From Pseudomonas saxonica (GTDB lineage: Bacteria > Pseudomonadota > Gammaproteobacteria > Pseudomonadales > Pseudomonadaceae): a stretch of DNA of 64,000 nucleotides. This document shows positions 10,210-19,790 of the stretch, in pieces; positions within the stretch are counted from its first letter, which is position 1; every line of letters starts with the position of its first letter. The position numbers were made by a program, and so were the translations under genes. Under the pieces are notes generated by a model that had not been told where the DNA came from, made no database searches, and worked only from the letters and a program-made list of their open reading frames with translations. The stretch is taken from positions 868,001 through 932,000 of the forward strand of contig NZ_VFIO01000001.1 of NCBI RefSeq assembly GCF_007858365.1, in the 5' to 3' direction.

Positions 10210-11925
10210 ATGCGCACCAGTCAATATTTGCTCGCCACACAGAAAGAAACGCCTTCCGACGCGGTCGTTATCAGCCACCAGCTGATGCTGCGCGCCGGCA
10301 TGATTCGTAAACTTGCTTCCGGCCTGTACACCTGGCTGCCCATGGGCTTGCGCATCATGCGCAAGGTCGAAGCCATTGTTCGCGAAGAAATGAACGCTGC
10401 TGGCGCTCTGGAAGTGCTGATGCCGAGCATTCAACCGGCTGAATTGTGGCAAGAGTCCGGCCGCTGGGAAGAATACGGCCCCGAGCTGTTGCGCCTCAAA
10501 GATCGCCACGGTCGTGAGTTCTGCGTAGGGCCGACCCACGAAGAAGTCATCACCGACCTGTGCCGCAACGAGTTGAACAGCTACAAACAGCTGCCTATCA
10601 ACCTGTACCAGATCCAGACCAAATTCCGTGATGAGATCCGCCCTCGCTTCGGCTTGATGCGCGGTCGCGAATTCATCATGAAGGATGCCTATTCGTTTCA
10701 TACCGACGAGGCTTCGCTGCAAATCACTTATGACCGCATGCACCAGGCATACTGCAATATTTTCTCCCGCCTGGGCCTTAACTTCCGCCCGGTAGAAGCT
10801 GACAACGGCTCCATCGGTGGCGCTGGCTCCCATGAATTCCACGTATTGGCCGAGTCCGGCGAAGACGACATCGCCTTCAGCAATGCTTCGGATTACGCCG
10901 CCAACATCGAAAAAGCCGAAGCGGTACCACGCGAAACTTCACGCGCTGCGGCGACTGAAGAGCTGCGCCTGATCGACACGCCTGATGCCAAAACCATCGT
11001 GCAATTGGTAGAAGGCTACAACCTGCCAATCGAAAAAACGGTCAAGACCCTGATCGTTCACGCGGCCGAAGAAGGCAAGTTGATCGCACTGGTGATCCGT
11101 GGCGATCACGAACTCAACGAAATCAAGGCCGGTAACCATCCTTTGGTGGCTAGCCCGCTGACCATGGCTTCCGATGCCGAACTGCGCGACGCGATCGGCG
11201 CCGGCGCTGGCTCTTTGGGCCCGCTGAACCTGCCGCTGCCGTGCATTATCGACCGTTCGGTCGAGCTGATGAGCGACTTTGGCGTTGGCGCCAACATCGA
11301 CGACAAACACTACTTCGGCGTGAACTGGGAACGTGACCTGCCTGTTCCGACTGTTGCCGACTTGCGTAACGTGGTGGCTGGCGACCCAAGCCCGGACGGT
11401 AAAGGCACGCTGGAAATCAAGCGCGGTATTGAAGTCGGTCACATCTTCCAGCTGGGCACCAAATACAGCGAAGCGATGAAGTGTCAGGTACTGGGCGAGA
11501 ACGGCAAACCCGTCACACTGGCAATGGGCTGCTATGGCATAGGCGTATCCCGCGTGGTCGCTGCTGCCATCGAGCAGAACAACGACGAGCGCGGCATTAT
11601 CTGGAGCGACGCACTGGCTCCGTTCCAAGTGGCACTGGTGCCACTGCGCTATGAAACAGAAGCCGTTCGTGAAGCCACTGACGCCCTGTATGCCCAACTG
11701 ACCGCTGCCGGTTTTGAAGTGCTGCTGGACGACCGCGACAAGAAAACAAGCCCAGGCATCAAGTTCGCCGACATGGAGCTGATCGGTATCCCGCACCGGA
11801 TCGTCGTCAGCGACCGCGGCTTGGCCGAAGGCAACCTGGAATACAAGAGCCGCACCGAAGCAGAGCCGCAAGCACTGCCCGTTGCTGACGTGCTGGCCTT
11901 CCTTCAGGCGCGTATCCGTCGCTGA
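10210..11925 (+). CDS. proS: Prolyl-tRNA synthetase
   Basis: A 571-residue class II aminoacyl-tRNA synthetase of bacterial type. Visible features are the N-terminal [15 protein letters not shown], motif 2 around [18 protein letters not shown], the inserted editing (INS) domain in roughly residues 230-385, and the anticodon-binding domain at the end. It charges tRNA-Pro and clears Ala-tRNA-Pro. A lipoprotein gene begins 17 bp later and is probably co-transcribed. Confidence 0.98.
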   Translation: MRTSQYLLATQKETPSDAVVISHQLMLRAGMIRKLASGLYTWLPMGLRIMRKVEAIVREEMNAAGALEVLMPSIQPAELWQESGRWEEYGPELLRLKDRHGREFCVGPTHEEVITDLCRNELNSYKQLPINLYQIQTKFRDEIRPRFGLMRGREFIMKDAYSFHTDEASLQITYDRMHQAYCNIFSRLGLNFRPVEADNGSIGGAGSHEFHVLAESGEDDIAFSNASDYAANIEKAEAVPRETSRAAATEELRLIDTPDAKTIVQLVEGYNLPIEKTVKTLIVHAAEEGKLIALVIRGDHELNEIKAGNHPLVASPLTMASDAELRDAIGAGAGSLGPLNLPLPCIIDRSVELMSDFGVGANIDDKHYFGVNWERDLPVPTVADLRNVVAGDPSPDGKGTLEIKRGIEVGHIFQLGTKYSEAMKCQVLGENGKPVTLAMGCYGIGVSRVVAAAIEQNNDERGIIWSDALAPFQVALVPLRYETEAVREATDALYAQLTAAGFEVLLDDRDKKTSPGIKFADMELIGIPHRIVVSDRGLAEGNLEYKSRTEAEPQALPVADVLAFLQARIRR

Positions 11926-11942
11926 ATCCAGATAGAGACACC

Positions 11943-12896
11943 ATGTTCAATCGACACACCTTGACCCTCGGGGGCGCCGCCATGTGCGGCGCCCTGCTGC
12001 TGAGCGGCTGCGCCAACCACATGTCGCAACGCAGCGAGCACGAGGAGCGCATTGAGCGCAAACTCCTCGCCCATAACTTGCAGATCGATGTCGGCTCGCC
12101 ATCAGTGCTGGAGCTGCCGCAACGCCGTGTGCGCATCAATGAGCAAAAGACCTTTGAGGTCACTGAGTTCGATGTCACGCGCCATTACGACAGGTACACA
12201 CCCTATCAACCCTGGCGCGAGGTCTATGAGATTCCGCTGGGTGCAGTAGCGATCGTCGCCGGCGTGGGCGCCAATGTGCTTAACGTCTTTATGTTCGGGC
12301 AATTACCGGACAGCGTGACGAAAGACTGGATCAGTTACGGTTTTGCCGGCATTAACCCGGCCATGAACGTTCAGTCCCATGGCCGTGCCGAACAAAATCT
12401 GGCGGGAATTGACGATATTCAACGCGACAAGCGGCTCGAGAACTCAAGCTTGCCTTGGGCTGAACGGCCGGTCATGGTCAAGGCTGGCTCGCAAAGCCAC
12501 GAAATGACGACGGACCGTAACGGCGTGCTTCGCCTCAACTTGCTGGACAGCCCTTTTGCCGAGCAGGATTTGAACCGCATCCGCACCCTGACGATTGCGG
12601 TTGAAGATGCGCAGGACGAAACACACTCCGATTCCACACTGTCGATCAGCCACACGCTGCGTACAAAACTGCTCGAAGCGCACAACCTGATTTATGACGA
12701 CCTGGAGGGCGACGACGTCAACCAATGGGTTCACCGGGTCAAGCGCCTCTCAGAATTGGGGCTGGAAGAAGAAGCCAGCGAACTGGAGCAAAGCCTGATC
12801 GAACTCACACGCAACGACCCCGAGTTACAACGTGAGTTCTTGCAGTCACTGACCCAGAAAGCCGGTCGATTGGTGGCAGACCCCGGCGTCAGCTAA
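11943..12896 (+). CDS. Conserved lipoprotein of unknown function
   Basis: A 317-residue protein with a lipoprotein signal: a hydrophobic stretch ending in the lipobox LLSGC (Cys about residue 23). The mature part has no motif I recognise; it contains a hydrophobic patch (GAVAIVAGVGANVLNVFMF) near residue 100 and an acidic, helical C-terminus rich in Glu (LGLEEEASELEQ). It sits 17 bp after proS and its stop overlaps the stop of the convergent dinB. The function is unknown. Confidence 0.75.
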   Translation: MFNRHTLTLGGAAMCGALLLSGCANHMSQRSEHEERIERKLLAHNLQIDVGSPSVLELPQRRVRINEQKTFEVTEFDVTRHYDRYTPYQPWREVYEIPLGAVAIVAGVGANVLNVFMFGQLPDSVTKDWISYGFAGINPAMNVQSHGRAEQNLAGIDDIQRDKRLENSSLPWAERPVMVKAGSQSHEMTTDRNGVLRLNLLDSPFAEQDLNRIRTLTIAVEDAQDETHSDSTLSISHTLRTKLLEAHNLIYDDLEGDDVNQWVHRVKRLSELGLEEEASELEQSLIELTRNDPELQREFLQSLTQKAGRLVADPGVS

Positions 12897-13954
12897 CGCC
12901 CGAACAGCTCCAACTGTTCATGGCCACCGCTCAAATCGTGTAACCGCACGCCAAGCCCCAACAACCGGACGGGCTTGGCACCGCGGGCAAACGCCTGACT
13001 TAACAACCCCTCGTAACTCTCAAGATCGCGACCGGCACCCGACTGCTCAAGCGTGGTCTGAGTAAAATCGTGGAACTTCACTTTGACGAATGGCTTGCCG
13101 GGACGGTAACTGCTACCGATGCGGTCAATCCGTCGATTCAGGGTTTCAAGCAACTCCGGTACTTTTTTAAGGCACGTCGCCAGATCGGGCAAATCCGTGT
13201 CGTAGGTGTTCTCCACACTTACGGATTGCCTGCGACTATCACTTTGCACCTGACGCTCATCTATCCCGCGCGCCAACCCCCACAAACGCTCACCGAAACT
13301 GCCGAATTCCCGCACCAGCGCCAATTTGTTCCAATCGCGAAGATCAAGACAGGTTTCAATGCCCAAACGCGCCAGCTTGTCAGCTGTGACCTTGCCTACG
13401 CCGTGCAGCTTGTTAACAGCCAACGCCGATACGAAGTCGTCCACCTGATCCGGGGTAATAACAAACAAGCCATTGGGCTTTTTCCAGTCGCTGGCAATCT
13501 TGGCGAGGAATTTGTTTGGCGCCACCCCCGCCGACACGGTGATATGAAGCTGGTTGGAAACCCGACGCCGGATGTCTTGGGCAATCCGCGTCGCACTCCC
13601 AGCGAAGTGCGAGCTATCCGATACATCCAGATAAGCCTCATCAAGGGACAGCGGCTCAATCAGCTCAGTGTAATCACGCAAAATGCCATGAATCTCTTTG
13701 GAGGCTTCTTTATAGGCCTCCATTCGACCGCTCACGATCACCAAGTCAGGGCATAGTTTGAGCGCATGACGGGACGCCATGGCCGAACGTACACCGTAAG
13801 CCCGCGCTTCATAGTTGCACGTTGAGATCACGCCCCGCCGGTCAGCCGAGCCACCCACCGCCATTGGCTTGTTCGCCAGGCTCGGGTCATCACGCATCTC
13901 AATTGCGGCATAGAAACAGTCACAGTCAACGTGGATGATTTTGCGCTGCGTCAT
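12893..13954 (-). CDS. dinB: DNA polymerase IV
   Basis: A 353-residue Y-family translesion polymerase. The catalytic acidic motifs are seen in IIHVDCDCFYAAIE (residues 5-18) and SLDEAYLDVS near 100, with the YEARAYGVRSAM fingers segment between them. A helix-hairpin-helix around VNKLHGVGKVTADKL is followed by the little-finger domain. The protein ends GGHEQLELFGR, where the QLELF stretch resembles a beta-clamp-binding motif. The start at 13954 is used because homology begins there. Its stop shares bases with the stop of the convergent lipoprotein gene. No LexA box was identified upstream. Confidence 0.95.
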   Translation of the reverse strand: MTQRKIIHVDCDCFYAAIEMRDDPSLANKPMAVGGSADRRGVISTCNYEARAYGVRSAMASRHALKLCPDLVIVSGRMEAYKEASKEIHGILRDYTELIEPLSLDEAYLDVSDSSHFAGSATRIAQDIRRRVSNQLHITVSAGVAPNKFLAKIASDWKKPNGLFVITPDQVDDFVSALAVNKLHGVGKVTADKLARLGIETCLDLRDWNKLALVREFGSFGERLWGLARGIDERQVQSDSRRQSVSVENTYDTDLPDLATCLKKVPELLETLNRRIDRIGSSYRPGKPFVKVKFHDFTQTTLEQSGAGRDLESYEGLLSQAFARGAKPVRLLGLGVRLHDLSGGHEQLELFGR

Positions 13955-14201
13955 GTAGGGCGGTGTTCTTAGAAGGAAAGGCAATGCAGATCGCCAGTAT
14001 GTCACCGGCAACTGTATATAGCACCAGTAGTCTTATTTCTGCCCGACGAGCGTAGGAAATTTAACTGATTTATTTGATTTTTTAATCGAATATACCTGGC
14101 CGATAGAGCCAAACCCTATACAGGGCAAGGGCTGCGGCCATGTTTATGGCTACAAAACATCCTAACTGATTGAAGCAGAACGCTATTTTAGAAATTAACG
14201 T

Positions 14202-14229
14202 TTGACAGCACTGCGTATCGCTGTAGAAT
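14202..14229 (+). promoter_or_regulatory. Sigma-70 promoter of tRNA-fMet copy 1
   Basis: A -35 TTGACA (14202-14207) and a -10 TAGAAT (14224-14229) are separated by 16 bp. The mature tRNA begins 12 bp further on. Confidence 0.85.
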
Positions 14230-14241
14230 CCACCCCACAGA

Positions 14242-14318
<77 letters not shown>

Positions 14319-14324
14319 AACATT

Positions 14325-14354
14325 AAAAGGCTACTCGAAAGAGTGGCCTTTTTT
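14325..14354 (+). terminator. Terminator of tRNA-fMet copy 1
   Basis: An AAAGGCTACTC/GAGTGGCCTTT hairpin with a short AAA-type loop is followed by a T run, 7 bp after the CCA end. Confidence 0.9.
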
Positions 14355-14548
14355 GTGCGCGTTTGTTTTGTAGCACCACCCTGCTTTAGAGGCCTGCCCC
14401 AATTCCAGCGGTGTGCGCAAATCCTACATTTGCCTTTTTATCGTATCGCCAGACGCTGACGAGGACGACGCATGACAGGCCCGGAGAGTCGCGAAGCCAC
14501 CCTGCACGCACTATTCGCACCTTATTTAACTGTTTTGTGGATTAAAGG

Positions 14549-14576
14549 TTGACTCCCCTGCTCATCACTGTAAAGT
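14549..14576 (+). promoter_or_regulatory. Sigma-70 promoter of tRNA-fMet copy 2
   Basis: A -35 TTGACT (14549-14554) and a -10 TAAAGT (14571-14576) are separated by 16 bp. This -10 is weaker than in copies 1 and 3. Confidence 0.75.
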
Positions 14577-14588
14577 GCGCCCCACAGA

Positions 14589-14665
<77 letters not shown>

Positions 14666-14671
14666 AACATT

Positions 14672-14701
14672 AAAAGGCTGCTCGAAAGAGTGGCCTTTTT
14701 T
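14672..14701 (+). terminator. Terminator of tRNA-fMet copy 2
   Basis: The same hairpin and T run as after copy 1, with one base changed (GGCTGCTC instead of GGCTACTC). Confidence 0.9.
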
Positions 14702-14786
14702 GTGCGCGCGTGTTTTTCACGACAACTGCCCTACCAGGCCCTCAAGCATTAAAACCGCATATTTCAATCACTTACGTGATTTAAGC

Positions 14787-14814
14787 TTGACACCTCATCG
14801 ATCCTCTGTAGAAT
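14787..14814 (+). promoter_or_regulatory. Sigma-70 promoter of tRNA-fMet copy 3
   Basis: A -35 TTGACA (14787-14792) and a -10 TAGAAT (14809-14814) are separated by 16 bp, as in copy 1. Confidence 0.85.
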
Positions 14815-14826
14815 CCACCCCACAGA

Positions 14827-14903
<77 letters not shown>

Positions 14904-14910
14904 AACATCA

Positions 14911-14941
14911 AAAAAGGCTACTCGAAAGAGTGGCCTTTTTT
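14911..14941 (+). terminator. Terminator of tRNA-fMet copy 3
   Basis: The same AAAGGCTACTC/GAGTGGCCTTT hairpin with a T run as after copy 1. Confidence 0.9.
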
Positions 14942-15162
14942 GTGCGTGCTCGAAAAGTAGAATGCAGACGTTTATTGACAATAAACGTCATATTTCTGAA
15001 AGTCCGGCAGGCTATGCTGAGCGATCACATTTACCTATTTTTCACACTCCTAACCTGAACATCAGGCAAACAGCTGCAAGTATTTCAAATTATTTTGACC
15101 AAAAGGATTGGTAACTTGAGTCTATGCCTCCATCCTATCGCGCACGATCCACGAGGTGATTG

Positions 15163-17805
15163 ATGCCCGATAATTCGCCAGAACCCATAGAAGCCGTTAC
15201 AGCTACCCACCCCATTGCCGCAACACGCTTGCGCTGGCTGGACTTGCTGAGCAAATACCGCCAACCCATTGGCCTCGCACTGACCCTTCTGCTGTTTGCA
15301 ATAGCATTGATCGCTTGTCGTCATTTGTTAAGCGAACTGGATCTCTACGCTCTGCAAGACTCCCTTCAGGAAGTCCCCAAGCCCGCCCTTCTCGGCGCCT
15401 TGGCTGCGACTGCCGTGGGGTTTTTGATACTGCTTGGGTATGAGTGGTCTGCCAGTCGTTATGCGGGTGTCAAATTGCCCGCCAAAACGTTGGCCTTTGG
15501 CGGGTTTACCGCTTTTGCCATCGGCAATGCCATCGGCTTGTCATTGTTATCTGGCGGATCAGTGCGCTATCGCCTTTACGCACGCTTTGGCGTAGGGGCT
15601 TCTGAAGTTGCTCACATGACGCTGTTTGCCAGCCTGTCACTGGGGTGCGCATTACCGCCTCTGGCTGCACTCGCAACGCTGAGCAATCTGCCTGCAGCTT
15701 CGACGGCCCTAAACATTCCTGAATGGGTATTAGGCTCAGTCGCTTTTGCCATACTCGCGCTGTTTGCGTTACTGGCACTGGGCATTTACCGCCGCCGCCT
15801 GCCCGAGCAACCCATTCCGGACAATCTGCTGGTAAAGGCCGGACGGCGCACCCTTCGGTTACCCAGCCCCCGCTTGACCTTGCTGCAACTGGTGATTACT
15901 GCGCTGGACGTCGCGGCTGCGGCCACAGTGCTGTACTTACTGCTGCCTGAAGCGCCACCATTTGGTCCATTCCTGCTGGTTTATCTGCTGGCACTGGCCG
16001 CTGGCGTTCTCAGCCACGTGCCTGGCGGCGTCGGTGTTTTTGAAGCTATCTTGCTCGCCGCATTCGCCGACAAACTGGGTGCTGCACCCCTGGCGGCCGC
16101 GTTGCTGCTGTACCGCATTATTTACGTGATTTTGCCGCTACTGATCGCGTGCTTCATGCTGCTGCTCAATGAAGCTCAGCGATTGATCCATACCCGACAA
16201 AGCTTGCGGGTGGCATCCGGATTGGCAGCACCGATTCTGTCCGTACTGGTCTTTATGTCTGGCATCGTGCTGCTGTTTTCAGGCGCGACGCCCGAAATTG
16301 ATACACGCCTTGAACACATAGGGTTTCTGATCCCCCATCGCTTGATCGATGCCTCGCACTTCGGCGCGAGCCTGATCGGCGTGCTCTGTCTATTGCTGGC
16401 TCAGGGCCTGAGACGACGCCTGTCGGCCGCCTGGATGCTGACCACTATTCTCTTGCTGGTCGGCGCCGTGCTGTCCCTGCTCAAGGGTTTTGACTGGGAA
16501 GAAGCCACCATTCTGGTACTGACTGCCAGCCTGCTGGGATTGTTTCGCCGCTCATTCTACCGCCCGAGCCGACTGACCGAACTGCCCTTTTCGCCGCTGT
16601 ATCTGGTGTCCAGTATCTGTGTGCTAGGCGCTTCTATCTGGCTATTGCTGTTCGCCTATCAAGATGTTCCTTACAGCCATCAACTGTGGTGGCAGTTCAC
16701 CCTCGACTCGGATGCGCCCCGCGGCCTGCGCTCACTGCTGGGTGCCGCCGTGCTGCTGGTGATCGTATCGCTCACCTGGCTGCTACGCACCGCACGCCCG
16801 GTCATCCACTTGCCGGATGCCGGTGAGTTGGAGAAAGCCGCAAAAATCATCCTGGCCTCTGATCAGCCCGATGGTGGTCTGGCCTTGACGGGCGATAAGA
16901 CACTGCTGTTTCACCCTGATGACAACGCCTTCCTGATGTACGCACGTCGAGGACGCAGCCTGGTTGCGCTGTATGACCCGATTGGGCCGCCTCAGCAACG
17001 GGCCGAACTGATCTGGCAGTTCCGCGACCTGTGTGACGTCTATCATGCTCGCCCCGTGTTCTATCAGGTTCGCGCCGAAAACCTGCCGTTCTATATGGAC
17101 ATCGGCCTGACCGCGATCAAGCTGGGAGAAGAGGCCCGGGTGGACCTGCATCGATTTGATCTCGACGCCAAAGGCAAAGAGATGAAAGACCTGCGCTATA
17201 CCTGGAACCGCGGCACTCGCGATGGCCTGTCGCTGGAAATCCATGAGCCGGGTGAGGCGCCAATGGCCGAACTCAAGGTGATTTCCGATGCGTGGCTGAC
17301 GGGCAAGAATGTGCGCGAAAAGGGCTTCTCGCTAGGGCGTTTCAATGAGGACTACATCAAGCATTTTCGCGTGGCGATTATTCGCTTCGAAGGAAAACCG
17401 GTGGCTTTTGCCAACCTGCTCGAGACCCACAGCCATGAACTGTCGAGCCTCGACCTGATGCGCGCCCACCCGCAAGCCCCAAAACTGACCATGGAATTCA
17501 TGATGGTCGGCCTGATTCAGCATTATAAGAAGCATGGATACGCACGATTCAGCCTTGGCATGGTACCCCTGTCTGGCCTGCAACCCCGCCGTGGCGCGCC
17601 ACTGACCCAGCGCTTGGGGTCAATGTTGTTCCAGCGTGGTGAGCACTTGTACAACTTCCAGGGTTTGCGCCGCTTCAAAGACAAATTCCAGCCTGACTGG
17701 GAACCTCGTTATATGGCCGTGCCCGCCGGACTTGATCCACTGGTGGCTCTGGCCGACACTGCCGCCCTGATTGCAGGCGGCTTGACTGGATTGGTGAAAC
17801 GTTAA
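15163..17805 (+). CDS. mprF: MprF-type bifunctional aminoacyl-phosphatidylglycerol synthase/flippase
   Basis: An 880-residue membrane protein. The first ~550 residues hold about a dozen or more hydrophobic segments (flippase part, including SHVPGGVGVFEAILL near 280). The C-terminal ~300 residues form the soluble GNAT-like DUF2156 synthase, with NLPFYMDIGLTAIKLGEEA and FSLGMVPLSGL. MprF adds an amino acid from aminoacyl-tRNA to phosphatidylglycerol; the P. aeruginosa enzyme makes alanyl-PG, which reduces damage from cationic peptides and acid. ATG 15163 follows GAGGTG; the TTG three bases earlier is the alternative. The next gene overlaps by one base. Confidence 0.93.
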   Translation: MPDNSPEPIEAVTATHPIAATRLRWLDLLSKYRQPIGLALTLLLFAIALIACRHLLSELDLYALQDSLQEVPKPALLGALAATAVGFLILLGYEWSASRYAGVKLPAKTLAFGGFTAFAIGNAIGLSLLSGGSVRYRLYARFGVGASEVAHMTLFASLSLGCALPPLAALATLSNLPAASTALNIPEWVLGSVAFAILALFALLALGIYRRRLPEQPIPDNLLVKAGRRTLRLPSPRLTLLQLVITALDVAAAATVLYLLLPEAPPFGPFLLVYLLALAAGVLSHVPGGVGVFEAILLAAFADKLGAAPLAAALLLYRIIYVILPLLIACFMLLLNEAQRLIHTRQSLRVASGLAAPILSVLVFMSGIVLLFSGATPEIDTRLEHIGFLIPHRLIDASHFGASLIGVLCLLLAQGLRRRLSAAWMLTTILLLVGAVLSLLKGFDWEEATILVLTASLLGLFRRSFYRPSRLTELPFSPLYLVSSICVLGASIWLLLFAYQDVPYSHQLWWQFTLDSDAPRGLRSLLGAAVLLVIVSLTWLLRTARPVIHLPDAGELEKAAKIILASDQPDGGLALTGDKTLLFHPDDNAFLMYARRGRSLVALYDPIGPPQQRAELIWQFRDLCDVYHARPVFYQVRAENLPFYMDIGLTAIKLGEEARVDLHRFDLDAKGKEMKDLRYTWNRGTRDGLSLEIHEPGEAPMAELKVISDAWLTGKNVREKGFSLGRFNEDYIKHFRVAIIRFEGKPVAFANLLETHSHELSSLDLMRAHPQAPKLTMEFMMVGLIQHYKKHGYARFSLGMVPLSGLQPRRGAPLTQRLGSMLFQRGEHLYNFQGLRRFKDKFQPDWEPRYMAVPAGLDPLVALADTAALIAGGLTGLVKR

Positions 17806-19085
17806 TGAAACATCGTTCCTGGCGGTTTTTATGGCTTGCATTGGTTGTTCTGGTCGCGCTCGCCGCTGGCGGCTATTGGTGGTGGAATCGCCCCGCCCCC
17901 GAACCCACCGTTGAACACTTGACTCAAACCGACGGCTCGACCCTGACCAATGTGACACCCGGCCAGAAGGCCCAAGCCCGCGTGATTATCGCAACGCCGG
18001 CCGAAGAGGCACTGACCGACAAACAACTCACGGCGTTAAGCCGTGGTGGTAAAGCGCAACTGGTGCAAGTGATCCTGCCCAAAGATGATTGCACCCTGCA
18101 GCAGCAAGCACTGCAAACGGCACTGCAACAACTTAAGGGCCCTGCCACGCTGGTTAGCGGCATTGGCCCAGGGGCAACCCTGGCTTGGCGCTGGTTAGCT
18201 GAACAGACCAACGATAAGGCCCAGGCAGTGTCGGTGGGTTTCAAGCTGGAAGACCCTGCTTGTAGCCTGCCCGTGCCGAAATCCGCAGCTCACGGCAACT
18301 GGCTGGTGGCCTGGAACGACAACCCTGACGACCCCAGTGCAGCCTTTGTGCGCGATCAGCCCAATGCGCAAACCAGCATCAGCGATTACGACATTCACTT
18401 CCCACAAGTGTTGAGCAACGAACTGCGCAAAATTCTGGTGGGCGATGACAATGGCGGGCTGAGCATGCCTGTGGTTGAAGTCCCGGCTGGTCAGCAAAAC
18501 AGCACTGTCACGCTATTTCTGTCGGGCGATGGCGGTTGGCGTGATCTGGATCGCGATGTGGCCGGGGAAATGGCAAAGATCGGTTACCCGGTCGTCGGCA
18601 TCGACATGCTGCGTTATTACTGGCAGCACAAGACGCCCGAGCAAAGCGCCACCGACCTTACCGAACTGATGCAACACTACCGCCAGAAGTGGGGCACTCA
18701 GCGCTTTGTGCTGGTTGGCTATTCGTTTGGCGCGGACGTATTGCCTGCCACCTACAACCGTTTGCCCGAAGCCGAACAGAATCGTGTGGACGCCATCATG
18801 CTGCTGGCCTTTGCCCGCAGTGGCAGCTTTGAGATACATGTTGATGGCTGGCTGGGTAAAGCTGGTGCAGAAGCTGATACCGGCGAAGAAATGTCCAAAC
18901 TGCCTGCCAACAAAGTGGTGTGCATCTATGGGGCAGAAGAAGTCGATGAAAGCGGCTGCACGGCCAAGACAGCGGTAGGCGAAAGCCTGAAGCTGCCGGG
19001 CGGGCATCACTTTGACGAGAACTATCCGGCGCTGGCTCAGCGTCTGGTTGACCTGATCAAGAAGCATCAAGTGACACCGGAGTAA
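17805..19085 (+). CDS. AcvB/VirJ family periplasmic hydrolase (likely alanyl-PG hydrolase)
   Basis: A 426-residue protein with an N-terminal membrane anchor/signal (FLWLALVVLVALAAGGYWWW) and a C-terminal alpha/beta-hydrolase of the VirJ family. The nucleophile elbow is GYSFGAD near residue 308 and the likely catalytic His is in GGHHFDENY near the end. Its ATG shares the A of the mprF stop codon (TAATG), so the two are translationally coupled. In P. aeruginosa the equivalent gene next to mprF (PA0919) encodes a periplasmic alanyl-PG hydrolase; this function is transferred by family and context. Confidence 0.85.
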   Translation: MKHRSWRFLWLALVVLVALAAGGYWWWNRPAPEPTVEHLTQTDGSTLTNVTPGQKAQARVIIATPAEEALTDKQLTALSRGGKAQLVQVILPKDDCTLQQQALQTALQQLKGPATLVSGIGPGATLAWRWLAEQTNDKAQAVSVGFKLEDPACSLPVPKSAAHGNWLVAWNDNPDDPSAAFVRDQPNAQTSISDYDIHFPQVLSNELRKILVGDDNGGLSMPVVEVPAGQQNSTVTLFLSGDGGWRDLDRDVAGEMAKIGYPVVGIDMLRYYWQHKTPEQSATDLTELMQHYRQKWGTQRFVLVGYSFGADVLPATYNRLPEAEQNRVDAIMLLAFARSGSFEIHVDGWLGKAGAEADTGEEMSKLPANKVVCIYGAEEVDESGCTAKTAVGESLKLPGGHHFDENYPALAQRLVDLIKKHQVTPE

Positions 19086-19092
19086 ACGCCGA

Positions 19093-19778
19093 CCCTCACC
19101 CCAGCCCTCTCCCAGAGGGAGAGGGAGCTTGATTGTGGTGTTGCGCAAATCTGCTTTTGCTTTTAGTCCCCTCTCCCTCTGGGAGAAGGAGCTTGATTGT
19201 GGTGTAGCCCACATCAGCTTTTGCTTTTAGCCCCCTCTCCCTCTGGGAGAGGGAGCTTGATTGTGGTGTAGCTCAAATCTGCTTTTGCTTTTAGTCCCCT
19301 CTCCCTCTGGGAGAAGGAGCTTGATTGTGGTGTAGCCCACATCTGCTTTTGCTTTTAGTCCCTTCTCCCTCTGGGAGAGGGGGCTTGATTGTGGTGTAGC
19401 CCACATCAGCTTTTGCTTTTAGTCCCCTCTCCCTCTGGGAGAGGGAGCTTGATTGTGGTGTAGCTCAAATCTGCTTTTGCTTTTAGTCCCCTCTCCCTCT
19501 GGGAGAAGGAGCTTGATTGTGGTGTAGCCCACATCAGCTTTTGCTTTTAGTCCCCTCTCCCTCTGGGAGAGGGAGCTTGATTGTGGTGTTGCTCAAATCT
19601 GCTTTTGCTTTTAGTCCCCTCTCCCTCTGGGAGAAGGAGCTTGATTGTGGTGTAGCCCACATCAGCTTTTGCTTTTAGCCCCCTCTCCCTCTGGGAGAGG
19701 GAGCTTGATTGTGGTGTAGCTCAAATCTGCTTTTGCTTTTAGTCCCCTCTCCCTCTGGGAGAGGGTTAGGGTGAGGGG
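19093..19778. repeat. 64-bp tandem repeat array (10 units) with alternating A/B units and inverted caps
   Basis: GCTTGATTGTGG recurs at 19127, 19191, 19255, 19319, 19383, 19447, 19511, 19575, 19639 and 19703, an exact period of 64 bp. Units mostly alternate between a form with TAGCTCAAATCTGC ending in GAGAAGG and one with TAGCCCACATCAGC ending in GAGAGGG, giving a 128-bp higher-order period. The caps are CCCTCACCCCAGCCCTC and its inverted near-copy AGGGTTAGGGTGAGGGG. The array fills the gap between the convergent VirJ-like gene and kup. Confidence 0.92.
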
Positions 19779-19790
19779 CTTTGGCCTTTT

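Noticed and set aside
19093-19778. CRISPR array
   Set aside because: Repeats are contiguous at 64 bp with no unique spacers, contain hairpins, and no cas gene is near. The same applies to 1986-2441.
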